Below are positions 1 to 6,967 of a stretch of 9,907 nt of DNA, piece after piece. Position numbers and translations under genes: made by a program. The stretch spans positions 1 to 9,907 of the forward strand of contig JBBSBC010000141.1 of the NCBI GenBank assembly GCA_038251595.1, in the 5' to 3' direction. Source of the DNA: JADLCX01 sp038251595. Its GTDB lineage: Bacteria > Planctomycetota > Phycisphaerae > Phycisphaerales > UBA1924. How positions within the stretch are numbered: the first letter of the stretch is position 1; each line of letters starts with the position of its first letter. A model generated the notes under the pieces. The model ran no database searches and was not told the DNA's origin. It was given only the letters and a program-made list of their open reading frames with translations.

Positions 1-678
<678 letters not shown>

Positions 679-756
679 GGGTGACTTCTTGTGTACGGTG
701 CTTTTTCTTCCACTTGGAAGGGGCGGGTGAGGGTTTACGATGGCCCTCAATGCTAA

Positions 757-785
757 AATATATCAACCATCTGGCATGAGTCGAA
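757..785 (-). promoter_or_regulatory. Putative acnA promoter
   Basis: On the minus strand there is TTCGAC (780-785), a 17-bp spacer and TATATT (757-762), a good sigma-70-type pair in one of the few AT-rich patches of the window. The predicted start of transcription is near 750, about 70 nt upstream of the acnA ATG. The placement is inferred from consensus match only. Confidence 0.5.
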
Positions 786-788
786 TCA

Positions 789-808
789 ATCGAAACCATG
801 GTTTCGAT
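789..808. promoter_or_regulatory. Perfect 20-bp palindrome upstream of acnA, probable operator
   Basis: The sequence atcgaaaccatggtttcgat is a perfect dyad. It lies 3 bp upstream of the putative acnA -35 box and 22 bp after the stop of the zinc-ribbon gene. The position just upstream of the -35 is typical for an activator site or upstream operator. As RNA it would form an 8-bp stem with a CAUG loop, but no T-run follows on the minus strand, so a terminator is less likely. The binding protein is unknown; the nearby LysR regulator is one candidate. Confidence 0.5.
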
Positions 809-830
809 AAAAATCATTGATCGAACCGGC

Positions 831-1190
831 CTACGTCGCAACGCGGCCGCACTTCGGGCAGACCACCCTGACCACGTTTAACCCGCCGATTGAAACCGGG
901 CCGGGCTCGACCCCGTCGAGCACGGCCCGGCATTTTTTGCAACGTCTGAGGGTCTTGCCAAGATCGAGTGCCTCGGTACGGCGTTCAGTCTCTTCGCGCT
1001 CGCGGTGCTTCACCCACCAGCGAAACCCGATCAGTCCGCAGATCATCAGCAACAAGGGCGCGAGGATCAGCGGGATGTGGGTCTTGTCTTCAAGCCCCCA
1101 CACACCAACCTTTACGGCCATCACGCCCGCATACGTCACGGCCGTGACATAGCCGAGCAGCACACGAGGATCACGCTTGGTTGCAGACAT
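831..1190 (-). CDS. Small membrane protein with C-terminal zinc ribbon
   Basis: I do not recognise a named family for this 119-residue protein. It has two hydrophobic segments, about residues 11-33 and 39-60, joined by a short polar loop (EDKTH). A charged stretch follows (KHREREETERR, 61-71), then a four-cysteine module: CKKC at 84-87 and CPKC at 111-114, spaced like a rubredoxin-type zinc ribbon. The likely form is an inner-membrane protein with a cytoplasmic metal-binding tail, possibly binding nucleic acid or protein; the function is unknown. It starts at the ATG at 1190, only 43 bp after the LysR stop and on the same strand, so the two may share a transcript. A TACCCT box 7 nt before the ATG also allows its own leaderless transcript. 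The two CxxC pairs and the two membrane segments argue that the frame is real. Confidence 0.75.
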   Translation of the reverse strand: MSATKRDPRVLLGYVTAVTYAGVMAVKVGVWGLEDKTHIPLILAPLLLMICGLIGFRWWVKHREREETERRTEALDLGKTLRRCKKCRAVLDGVEPGPVSIGGLNVVRVVCPKCGRVAT

Positions 1191-1197
1191 CCAGTTG

Positions 1198-1203
1198 AGG
1201 GTA
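1198..1203 (-). promoter_or_regulatory. Possible -10 box of the zinc-ribbon gene
   Basis: Minus-strand TACCCT is followed by 7 nt and the ATG at 1190. There is no Shine-Dalgarno sequence in this gap. The match to the -10 consensus is weak on its own; it is listed because the same spacing recurs in front of other genes here. Confidence 0.3.
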
Positions 1204-1233
1204 CCCCGCTTCTACGCTGCTCGTCTGCGAATA

Positions 1234-2247
1234 TCAGCGCACCGTCTTCATCAGCACCCTCTCAAACTCAGCCACCGCCGCGCTCGGTGTTCGATCTCGA
1301 CGGCGCACAATCGCCAGCCCGCGTGAGAGCTTTCCATCGCGGCAGACCATCCCTTCGCCCTCGCGCAACGCGAACTTCGAGACAAACCCAACGCCGATCC
1401 CTGCCGCAACCATCTGTTTGATCGACTCGATCGAACGCAGTTCCATGACCACGCTGAGCGCAACACCCGCAGCGCTGGCCGCACGATCGATCATGTCGCG
1501 CACGGCGGTGCCAGCTTCAAAGGCAACGATCGGGACATTGGTCAGGTCATTCCAGCGGAAGAACTTTGCCGAAGCGTGTGAAGCAATCGCGGCGAACTGT
1601 CCGAGTGGATCGGCAAGTCCTCCCCCCGGCTTGCCAACCACCGAGCTTTGAGCCTTCGCGGCTTCGGTGTTGCTGCGCGCCGCCCGGGCTTTACGGGTCA
1701 AACCTTCCTCACGCTTGCCGCCAACTTCAGGGACGATCAGCTTCAGCTCATCCTCAACGAGCAGGACCTTCACCAGGTCTTCGGTCTCACTCCCCATGAT
1801 CGGCAGCGTCACGATTCCGAGATCGAGCTCTCCGCTCACGACCGCGGCAGCGACCGCGCTGCTGCCAGCCTCGCGTATGTAAAATCGCAGGCCCGGGTGC
1901 GACTTGCGCACCGCGCCGACGACGCGCGGCAGCAGGTACGTCGTGGCGGTCGCGCCCCCCCCGACCCTGATCGAACCCGATTCCAGCCCGATGAGTTCGC
2001 GCACCGCGCGCAGACCGGCATCCGCACCGCGCACCGTCTCTTCGGCGTGGCGAAGAAAGATCTTTCCAGCCTCGGTCAGTTCCACGCCGCGACCCGTGCG
2101 GTGCAACAAGTCGGCACCAGCCTCGGCTTCGAGCTTCCTGAGCATGGCCGAGAGCGCGGGTTGGGTGACACCCAGCGACCTGGCGGCACGGGTCAAGTGG
2201 CCGGACCGGGCAATGGCCACGAAATAGCGAAGAGGGGTAAGTTCCAC
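1234..2247 (-). CDS. LysR-family transcriptional regulator with an effector-domain insertion
   Basis: This is a DNA-binding regulator of 337 residues. The N-terminal winged helix-turn-helix is classic LysR: LRYFVAIARSGHLTRAARSL (6-25), GVTQPALSAMLRKLE (26-40) and the wing GRGVELTEAG (52-61). The substrate-binding-protein-like effector domain begins near residue 91 (GSIRVGGG, later GELDLGIVTLP). The usual length is about 300; here a charged, Ala/Gly-rich stretch of roughly 45 extra residues (about 174-230) separates LKLIVP from the LTNVPIVAFEAG strand. The start is a GTG: an in-frame TAG lies four codons upstream, and no other start fits the family N-terminus. It is divergent from the epimerase gene (169-bp gap), the usual layout of a LysR gene and its target, and lies upstream of the zinc-ribbon gene and acnA on the same strand. 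The ligand is unknown. Confidence 0.92.
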   Translation of the reverse strand: MELTPLRYFVAIARSGHLTRAARSLGVTQPALSAMLRKLEAEAGADLLHRTGRGVELTEAGKIFLRHAEETVRGADAGLRAVRELIGLESGSIRVGGGATATTYLLPRVVGAVRKSHPGLRFYIREAGSSAVAAAVVSGELDLGIVTLPIMGSETEDLVKVLLVEDELKLIVPEVGGKREEGLTRKARAARSNTEAAKAQSSVVGKPGGGLADPLGQFAAIASHASAKFFRWNDLTNVPIVAFEAGTAVRDMIDRAASAAGVALSVVMELRSIESIKQMVAAGIGVGFVSKFALREGEGMVCRDGKLSRGLAIVRRRDRTPSAAVAEFERVLMKTVR

Positions 2248-2253
2248 GACGGA

Positions 2254-2259
2254 AGCCTA
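2254..2259 (-). promoter_or_regulatory. Possible -10 box of the LysR gene
   Basis: Minus-strand TAGGCT lies 6 nt before the GTG start, and no Shine-Dalgarno site is visible. If used, transcription would begin at or next to the start codon. The hexamer is a poor consensus match, so this rests on the repeated spacing seen elsewhere in the window. Confidence 0.25.
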
Positions 2260-2323
2260 CGGCCCGTGCGACCTGTGTGAAGGCCGAGCTTCAGGTCGGG
2301 TATTCTGTTCGCAGGCAACGGGC

Positions 2324-2369
2324 GATCGGTCGGCCCCTGATACAACCACTCCTGCCCTGTCCGCCGATC
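2324..2369. repeat. Inverted repeat in the LysR/epimerase divergent gap
   Basis: GATCGGtCGG (2324-2333) is the reverse complement of CCGCCGATC (2361-2369) apart from one extra T, with 27 bp between the arms. A competing pair, CCTGAT (2336-2341) and ATCAGG (2367-2372), overlaps it. It may be a leader hairpin of the epimerase transcript or part of a regulator site. I could not assign a LysR T-N11-A box with confidence. Confidence 0.25.
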
Positions 2370-2404
2370 AGGAAATGAAGACCACGCACAGTATTGAGAG
2401 TGAT

Positions 2405-2408
2405 GGAG
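2405..2408 (+). promoter_or_regulatory. Shine-Dalgarno site of the epimerase gene
   Basis: GGAG ends 8 nt before the ATG at 2417. It selects this ATG over out-of-frame ATGs at 2403 and 2410. It is one of the few clear ribosome-binding sites in the window. Confidence 0.6.
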
Positions 2409-2416
2409 AATGAACC

Positions 2417-3658
2417 ATGTCGATCACGCGTCGGTCATTTGTGACCACCACATTGGCCGTTGCCGCAGGTGGCGCGGCGATATTGCCCGCGGCCATCTCG
2501 CGAGCAACCGCCAAGGCCCAGCCCGCGACATCGAAGGTTTCAAGGGCCGCTAAGCCGCTGAAACTCCTGATTCTCGGCGGCACAGCGTTCACGGGTCCTG
2601 AGCTTGTCAAGCTTGCGCTCGGACGCGGCCACGCGGTCACCGTCTTCAACCGCGGCCTGACTGAAAAACGCATCGGCGAGTTGCCCGGCGAAGTCGAGAA
2701 GCTCATCGGCGATCGCGATCCTGATGTCCGAACGGGGTTATCCGCGCTCGGGCTCGAGCGCACATGGGATGCGGTGATCGATACCTCGGGCCAGTTCCCG
2801 CGGCACGTCCGCACGACCGCGGAGTTGTTCGCCAAGCGTGCCTCGCACTACACGTTCATCTCCAGCATCTCTGCGCTGAAGACCCCGCGTGTGGATGATG
2901 CCGATGAATCTGCCGAGCTCAATGTTCTCGATGATCCGGATATCGAAGACTTCGGCAAGAGCTTTGAAAACTACGGTGGACTCAAGGCGGCCTGCGAGGC
3001 CGCGGCCGAGAAGGCCATGCCGGGGCGAGTGTGCAACATCCGGCCCGGACTGATCGTCGGCCCGGGCGATCCGACCGATCGATTCACCTATTGGCCCGTT
3101 CGCGTCTCACGTCGTGGCGAACTGCTCTGTCCCGGCAGCCCGACCGATCCCATTCAGTTCATCGATGTGCGAGACCTCGCGGCCTTCATCCTGCTGGGTG
3201 TAGAGAAAAACCTCACCGGCGTTTTCCATGCCATCGGCCCCGATCCCTCGACCACCATCGGCGATCTTGTGCGCACAAGCAAGGAGCTCAGCAAGAGCGA
3301 TGCGAAGTTCACATGGATCGACGCCGAATTTCTCGAAACGCAGCAAGTCTCACCCTGGGGTGACATGCCGGTCTGGATTCCGCCCGCCAGCGGCGAGGGG
3401 CGGAGCATCAGCTTTGCCAAAGCCAAGGCCGCGGGCCTGATCGCGCGAACACTTGCCGACACCGTGAAGGCCACGCTTGAGTGGTACCCGCGCGAGGTCG
3501 AGCGCCGCAAGCGCGCAGGAAGGCAACTCATCGAACTTGCCGAGAAAGAGGGCAAGCCCAGGCCGCAACTGGCCGATCCTGACAAACTTCGCGCGGGTAT
3601 CGACCCTGATCGTGAAAAAGCCGTGCTCGAAGCCTGGTCCAAACGACCATCGCCCTGA
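2417..3658 (+). CDS. Tat-exported NAD(P)-dependent epimerase/dehydratase (extended SDR family)
   Basis: This is a 413-residue oxidoreductase of the extended short-chain dehydrogenase/reductase family. A twin-arginine signal stands at the N-terminus: TRRSF (4-8), a hydrophobic Ala-rich stretch to about residue 27, then a spacer. The Rossmann domain starts with LLILGGTAFTGPEL (50-63; a GGTxxTG nucleotide loop) and continues with TVFNRG (75-80) after the second strand. The active-site pair is Y186-GGL-K190. IRPGLIVGPGD and PIQFIDVRDLAAFIL are typical of the family. The substrate is unknown, probably a nucleotide-linked sugar or a related carbonyl or hydroxyl compound. Export of a folded, cofactor-loaded enzyme fits the Tat route and suggests action in the periplasm. 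The gene is divergent from the LysR regulator, which may control it, and converges on the ketosynthase gene with 51 bp between stops. Confidence 0.88.
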   Translation: MSITRRSFVTTTLAVAAGGAAILPAAISRATAKAQPATSKVSRAAKPLKLLILGGTAFTGPELVKLALGRGHAVTVFNRGLTEKRIGELPGEVEKLIGDRDPDVRTGLSALGLERTWDAVIDTSGQFPRHVRTTAELFAKRASHYTFISSISALKTPRVDDADESAELNVLDDPDIEDFGKSFENYGGLKAACEAAAEKAMPGRVCNIRPGLIVGPGDPTDRFTYWPVRVSRRGELLCPGSPTDPIQFIDVRDLAAFILLGVEKNLTGVFHAIGPDPSTTIGDLVRTSKELSKSDAKFTWIDAEFLETQQVSPWGDMPVWIPPASGEGRSISFAKAKAAGLIARTLADTVKATLEWYPREVERRKRAGRQLIELAEKEGKPRPQLADPDKLRAGIDPDREKAVLEAWSKRPSP

Positions 3659-3709
3659 CACCGCGCAGTCTGCTGCCCCCTCGGCCAACCAAATCTTGCG
3701 AGGTCACGT

Positions 3710-5062
3710 TCACCCTGCTCTGACCACCAAGGCGCAGTTCTTCGCGCCAAACGCGAGGCAGTTGATGATCGCGATGCGCGATTGTCGATCAAGATCCGCG
3801 GCACGCAAGGGTGTGTAATCCAGATCGCACCCACCCACGATGTCCGGATCGTGCAGGTTGATTGTGGGCGGCACAAACGGTCGGGCGGCATCGAGCGAGC
3901 CCACTGTTGCAACCAGCGCGGCAAGCCCGCACGCGCCTTGCGGATGACCAATCATGCTCTTCACGCTCGTTCCGCGCAGCGTGCGTGCGTGCGTGCCAAA
4001 CGCCAGCTTCACCGCCAGTGTCTCCGCCGAATCGTTGATCTTCGTCGCGGTTCCGTGATAGTGAATCAGTTCGACATCGTTCATCGAGAGCCGTGCATCC
4101 TTGACGGCCATTCGCATTGCATGAGCCGATTCTTCCATATCAGGCGAAGGACGCACACGATGAAAGGCATCGCAGGTCGCGGCATAACCGAGCAACTCAC
4201 CAAGCGGCGCAGGAGGCACATCGGTGCCTGCCTCGACGCGCCGTCGCCATGAATCCTCACGCTCGATCACCACCGCCCACGCACCCTCGCCCAGCACAAA
4301 TCCATCGCGCGAGGTATCAAACGGGCGCGAGGCTGTTGCCGGGTCATCCCATGTGTGCGTGCTGATGACCCGCAGCAGCTCCATGCCCGCCAGCGTCTCC
4401 CATCGCACGTGCGCATCGGCCCCGACAACCACAAAGCCATCCAGCTCGGCATCCTCATCCTGCTCGGCCCGCAGCCGCGTCATCGCCATGCCCACCGCGT
4501 CCATCGCCGATGCGCACCCCGTGCTCACACACCAACTTGGCCCGCGCAGGCCGAGTGCGATCGAGAGCTCGCCAGCCAGATTGCCGTGTGTCGCGTTCGT
4601 GATGGTCCAGAGCGAGCCGCGCCCGCCCTCGGCATAGACCGCGCGTGCCTGGTCCATTGTAAAATCGATCCCGCCCGCGCCTGTTCCGAGAATGACCCCC
4701 ATCCGGCGCGAGCGTGACCGGTCCACAAGATTCGTTGGGCCGCTCTGATCGTGCGATAGGCGTGTTCGCTCAGCGAGCCCCGCCTGCTTCAACGCCTCTT
4801 CTGCCGCCGCGACCGCCATGGGCACCAGGCGTGGAAGCCTCGCGACATCGGCCGCATCCATCGTGTGTTCAGGTTCAAACAGACTTCGGGTCACATCTGC
4901 GGCCACTGTGGACTTGATCCTCGTCCCCGCCTCGGCGATGGTCAGCCGTCGAACACCGCTTCGACCCTCGCGAAGCGCGGCGATATAGCTCGCCACGCCC
5001 ACACCTACAGGCGCGACCGCGCCCATTCCGGTGATCAGGATCTTTCCAGTCGTTCGCGCCAT
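3710..5062 (-). CDS. Beta-ketoacyl-ACP synthase II-like (FabF/KAS family), divergent member
   Basis: This 450-residue condensing enzyme would join malonyl-ACP to an acyl chain with loss of CO2. Family motifs run in order: ITGMGAVAPVG at the N-terminus, nucleophile Cys183 in VSTGCASAMDAVG, DTSRDGFVLGEGA near 250, His336 in YHGTAT, Lys368 and His373 in KSMIGHPQGACG, and CDLDYTP near the end. The spacings between the latter residues match E. coli FabF, offset by a constant 33; the Cys is offset by only 20, so extra residues lie both before and after it. One is a polar segment near 98-119. The C-terminal gating motif, normally GFGG, reads AFGA (437-440). No acyl carrier protein or other fatty-acid gene is adjacent, so it is probably not the housekeeping fabF operon copy; a specialised lipid or polyketide role is possible. 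A TTG codon directly precedes the ATG at 5062; I prefer the ATG. Confidence 0.92.
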   Translation of the reverse strand: MARTTGKILITGMGAVAPVGVGVASYIAALREGRSGVRRLTIAEAGTRIKSTVAADVTRSLFEPEHTMDAADVARLPRLVPMAVAAAEEALKQAGLAERTRLSHDQSGPTNLVDRSRSRRMGVILGTGAGGIDFTMDQARAVYAEGGRGSLWTITNATHGNLAGELSIALGLRGPSWCVSTGCASAMDAVGMAMTRLRAEQDEDAELDGFVVVGADAHVRWETLAGMELLRVISTHTWDDPATASRPFDTSRDGFVLGEGAWAVVIEREDSWRRRVEAGTDVPPAPLGELLGYAATCDAFHRVRPSPDMEESAHAMRMAVKDARLSMNDVELIHYHGTATKINDSAETLAVKLAFGTHARTLRGTSVKSMIGHPQGACGLAALVATVGSLDAARPFVPPTINLHDPDIVGGCDLDYTPLRAADLDRQSRIAIINCLAFGAKNCALVVRAG

Positions 5063-5068
5063 CAAGCG

Positions 5069-5074
5069 ACTATA
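5069..5074 (-). promoter_or_regulatory. Putative -10 box of the ketosynthase gene, leaderless spacing
   Basis: Minus-strand TATAGT ends exactly 6 nt before the ATG at 5062, and there is no Shine-Dalgarno sequence. Transcription 6-7 nt downstream of a -10 box would start at the ATG itself. No good -35 is seen at 16-18 bp spacing. Confidence 0.45.
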
Positions 5075-5172
5075 CGTGCCACGCTCGACATAACCGTCGG
5101 CAAAGAGTGGTCATTCACGCCATTCAGAAATCTCCACCATGTCTCGATCCGACGCTCCTACGTGATCCGCGA

Positions 5173-5178
5173 TATCCT
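5173..5178 (+). promoter_or_regulatory. Putative -10 box of the bamD-like gene, leaderless spacing
   Basis: TATCCT is followed by ctctcc and the ATG at 5185. This is the same 6-nt gap as the divergent ketosynthase promoter 100 bp away. No purine-rich ribosome site is present; the gap is all pyrimidine. No clear -35 hexamer. Confidence 0.4.
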
Positions 5179-5184
5179 CTCTCC

Positions 5185-6234
5185 ATGATGCTCCCGATTC
5201 ATCCACTTCAAACGCTCGGACTTGCCGCATCCGCGATCATCGCGCTCGTGGCTAACTCGACCGCGATTGCTCAATCCAAGGAAATCAAGCTCGATAAGAA
5301 CGGCGAGTGGTTCAGCACACGCCAGCCGGTCGAAGGGTCCGACGAGTGGACCATCGCGCGTGCCCGGCAGGATCTCGCCGACGATCGCGCCGCCGCGGCC
5401 TTTAGCACAATCGATAACTGGATCCGCACCAACGAGCGGCGCATCGGCGGCGTCTCCCCGTTTCTGGCCGAGGCGATCCTCGTCCGTGCCGATGCCCTTA
5501 CCGCCACCGGCGATGAGTACAACGCTCTGTATGACTACGAGCGGGTCATTCGCGAGTTCCCGGGCGATCCGGCCTACGTCACAAGCATCGAGCGAGAGCT
5601 GGATATCGGTGTGCGATACGTCAACGGGCTCAAGCGCAGGTTCTTCGGGGTGCGCATCCTCGAATCGACCGACATCGGCGAAGAACTGCTCATCCGCGTG
5701 CAGGAGCGGCTCCCCGGCAGTCGGCTGGCCGAGCGCGCGGGGATCGAACTCGCCGACTATTACTACAAGGAACATGAGCTGCCGCTCGCCGCCGAGGCTT
5801 ACGAACTCTTCAACGAGAACTACCGCAACAGCCAATACGCCATGAAGGCCATGCAGCGCCGGGTCTATGCCACCATTGCGCAGTTCAAAGGGCCTAAGTA
5901 CGATGGATCCAAGCTCGTCGATGCCCAGATCCTTGTCAAGCGTTTCGCAAGCCTCTATCCAGCCGAGGCCCAGAAGGTCGGGCTCGACGATGCCCTCCTC
6001 GCGCGGCTCGATGAGTCTTCCGCCATCTCGCGCCTCGAGACCGCCAAGTGGTACCTCGCACGAGAAGATGGCCCATCAGCAAAGTACGTGCTGAATCGCC
6101 TGATCGTGGATCATCCCCAGACGGCCGCCGCCAAGACCGCCTTTGATCTCATGGAGCAGAACAACTGGAAACCGGGCGAGACCCGTACCCCGCCAGTAAA
6201 GAATGAGACGAAGCGGGAGGGCGAACAGGAATGA
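5185..6234 (+). CDS. BamD-like periplasmic TPR protein (outer membrane assembly)
   Basis: The protein has 349 residues with a Sec signal peptide: MMLPIHPLQTLGLAASAIIA..., with a likely signal peptidase I site after A-I-A (27-29). TPR-like helical pairs follow, as in BamD/YfiO: ALTATGDEYNALYDYERVIR with EFPGDP (105-128), a pair around LADYYYKEHELPLAAEAYEL, and a third near the C-terminus (AKYVLNRLIVDHPQT). The tail is polar. BamD is an outer-membrane lipoprotein that helps BamA insert beta-barrels, but this one has no lipobox cysteine, so it may be soluble or held by partners; it could also be another periplasmic TPR adaptor. I chose the ATG at 5185 because it begins the signal peptide directly; the open frame extends to a GTG at 5107, but those residues do not look like a signal. 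It overlaps lptE by 4 bp. Confidence 0.75.
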   Translation: MMLPIHPLQTLGLAASAIIALVANSTAIAQSKEIKLDKNGEWFSTRQPVEGSDEWTIARARQDLADDRAAAAFSTIDNWIRTNERRIGGVSPFLAEAILVRADALTATGDEYNALYDYERVIREFPGDPAYVTSIERELDIGVRYVNGLKRRFFGVRILESTDIGEELLIRVQERLPGSRLAERAGIELADYYYKEHELPLAAEAYELFNENYRNSQYAMKAMQRRVYATIAQFKGPKYDGSKLVDAQILVKRFASLYPAEAQKVGLDDALLARLDESSAISRLETAKWYLAREDGPSAKYVLNRLIVDHPQTAAAKTAFDLMEQNNWKPGETRTPPVKNETKREGEQE

Positions 6235-6749
6235 CCATGCTCAAGACCCTCTTCCTCGCCGCGGCCACGATCGGGCTGGCCTCTTGCTCATCAGATCCCG
6301 GGCAGGGATATTCGTTCAACTCGTCGTTCTCCGAACAGATACGAACAGTGCATGTCCCGGTCTTTGCCAATCCGACCTTCCACCGCGGGCTCGAAGTCGA
6401 ACTGACCGATGCCATCATCAAGGAAATCCAGACATCCACACCGTGGAAAGTCGCCGATTCCTCCGTCGCCGAAACCACTCTCAGCGGCACCATCACCGAC
6501 GCGCAGTTGCGCAAGCTCTCCACCAACCGCGATTCGGGCCTTTCACAGGAACTGGCCGTGGTCATCACGGTCGATTTCGACTGGCGCGATGTGCGTACCG
6601 GAAAGCCCATCGCAAGTCGCCGCGCGTTTTCCGCATCGGAAACCTTCGTACCTACGAAACCTATAGGTGAACGTCTCGAAGTCGGCGAACACGCGGCCGT
6701 CCAGCAGTTGGCTCGTGATATCGTTTCCGAACTGCGATCCAACTGGTAA
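6231..6749 (+). CDS. lptE: LptE-like LPS-assembly lipoprotein
   Basis: LptE is the outer-membrane lipoprotein that plugs the LptD barrel and helps deliver lipopolysaccharide to the cell surface. This 172-residue protein has a lipoprotein signal with lipobox L16-A-S-C19. The next part matches LptE: GYSFNSSFSEQIRTVHVPVF, ANPTFHRGLEVELTDAIIKEI, then alternating strands (TTLSGTITDAQL, LAVVITVDFDWRD) and a C-terminal helix. The start overlaps the previous stop as ATGA, a sign of translational coupling. GGGAGG at 6215-6220 lies 10 nt upstream of this ATG; a second ATG at 6237, 6 nt after AGGA, would also serve and keeps the lipobox. Pairing with a BamD-like gene makes a small outer-membrane biogenesis operon, and implies that the organism has an LptD-type export system. 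Confidence 0.85.
   Translation: MTMLKTLFLAAATIGLASCSSDPGQGYSFNSSFSEQIRTVHVPVFANPTFHRGLEVELTDAIIKEIQTSTPWKVADSSVAETTLSGTITDAQLRKLSTNRDSGLSQELAVVITVDFDWRDVRTGKPIASRRAFSASETFVPTKPIGERLEVGEHAAVQQLARDIVSELRSNW
6644..6667 (+). other. Palindromic, AT-rich-codon patch inside lptE
   Basis: Two adjacent dyads lie in the coding frame: TTCGTA-cc-TACGAA (6645-6658) and CCTATAGG (6660-6667). The codons here (gta, cct, aaa, ata, ggt) are unlike the GC-ending codons around them. It may be an embedded regulatory site or promoter element for downstream RNA, or chance. Confidence 0.2.
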
Positions 6750-6768
6750 GACGATTCGTATGGCTACT

Positions 6769-6967
6769 TTGGCACGGGGCCGACCAACCACCGCGATGCT
6801 CGTCGGTCTTGTGCCAGTGAGTCGAGCGACAAATCGGCCTGCGGCAGGCTGGGAATCGGGCTGGGAATCGGGGTCTCTTTTGGTCGCCTAGCCTTGGAAG
6901 CCGATAAGCCATTCAGATGGTCGGCTTTGAAGGGGATCATGGGTTTGAATGGGTCGGGCGCACCCAT
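6769..6967 (+). ncRNA. Candidate structured RNA or 3' UTR (run of hairpins)
   Basis: Hairpin 1 (6769-6784 with 6802-6817) has 16 consecutive pairs, 12 Watson-Crick and four G-U; the wobbles make it stable only as plus-strand RNA. Hairpin 2 (6834-6841 with 6845-6852) has a GCCTG/CAGGC core, a 3-nt loop and three further outer pairs. Hairpin 3 pairs AAGCCGA (6898-6904) with TCGGCTT (6921-6927), with an inner CCAT/ATGG stem on a TCAG loop. Hairpin 4 pairs ATGGGT (6949-6954) with ACCCAT (6962-6967). It begins 19 nt after the lptE stop, so it could be the 3' end of that mRNA or a separate RNA. It matches no tRNA, tmRNA or RNase P pattern that I can recognise. No strong T-run marks a terminator; the best is tctctttt at 6873-6880. 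Confidence 0.3.
6847..6870. repeat. Two tandem copies of a 12-bp unit
   Basis: The unit ggctgggaatcg occurs twice back to back, followed by ggg. It overlaps the 3' arm of hairpin 2 in the lptE-ftsH gap. A two-copy repeat may be a recent slippage duplication. Confidence 0.6.

Noticed and set aside
1648..2280. Plus-strand open frame opposite the LysR gene
   Set aside because: It is a shadow of a clear LysR coding region, with Arg/Ala-rich content typical of antisense frames in GC-rich DNA.
3659..3709. Shared terminator between the convergent epimerase and ketosynthase genes
   Set aside because: Only very short complementary runs such as CAG/CTG are present, with no T-run on either strand.
3154..3951. 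Minus-strand frame spanning the epimerase and ketosynthase ends
   Set aside because: It crosses two real genes and their gap in an unrelated frame and has no recognisable domain.
5107..5184. Upstream GTG start for the bamD-like gene
   Set aside because: The extra 26 residues would bury the signal peptide and lie across the putative promoter; the ATG at 5185 is better.
6760..6891. 43-codon small open frame after lptE
   Set aside because: No ribosome site or family resemblance, and it runs through hairpins and the tandem repeat.
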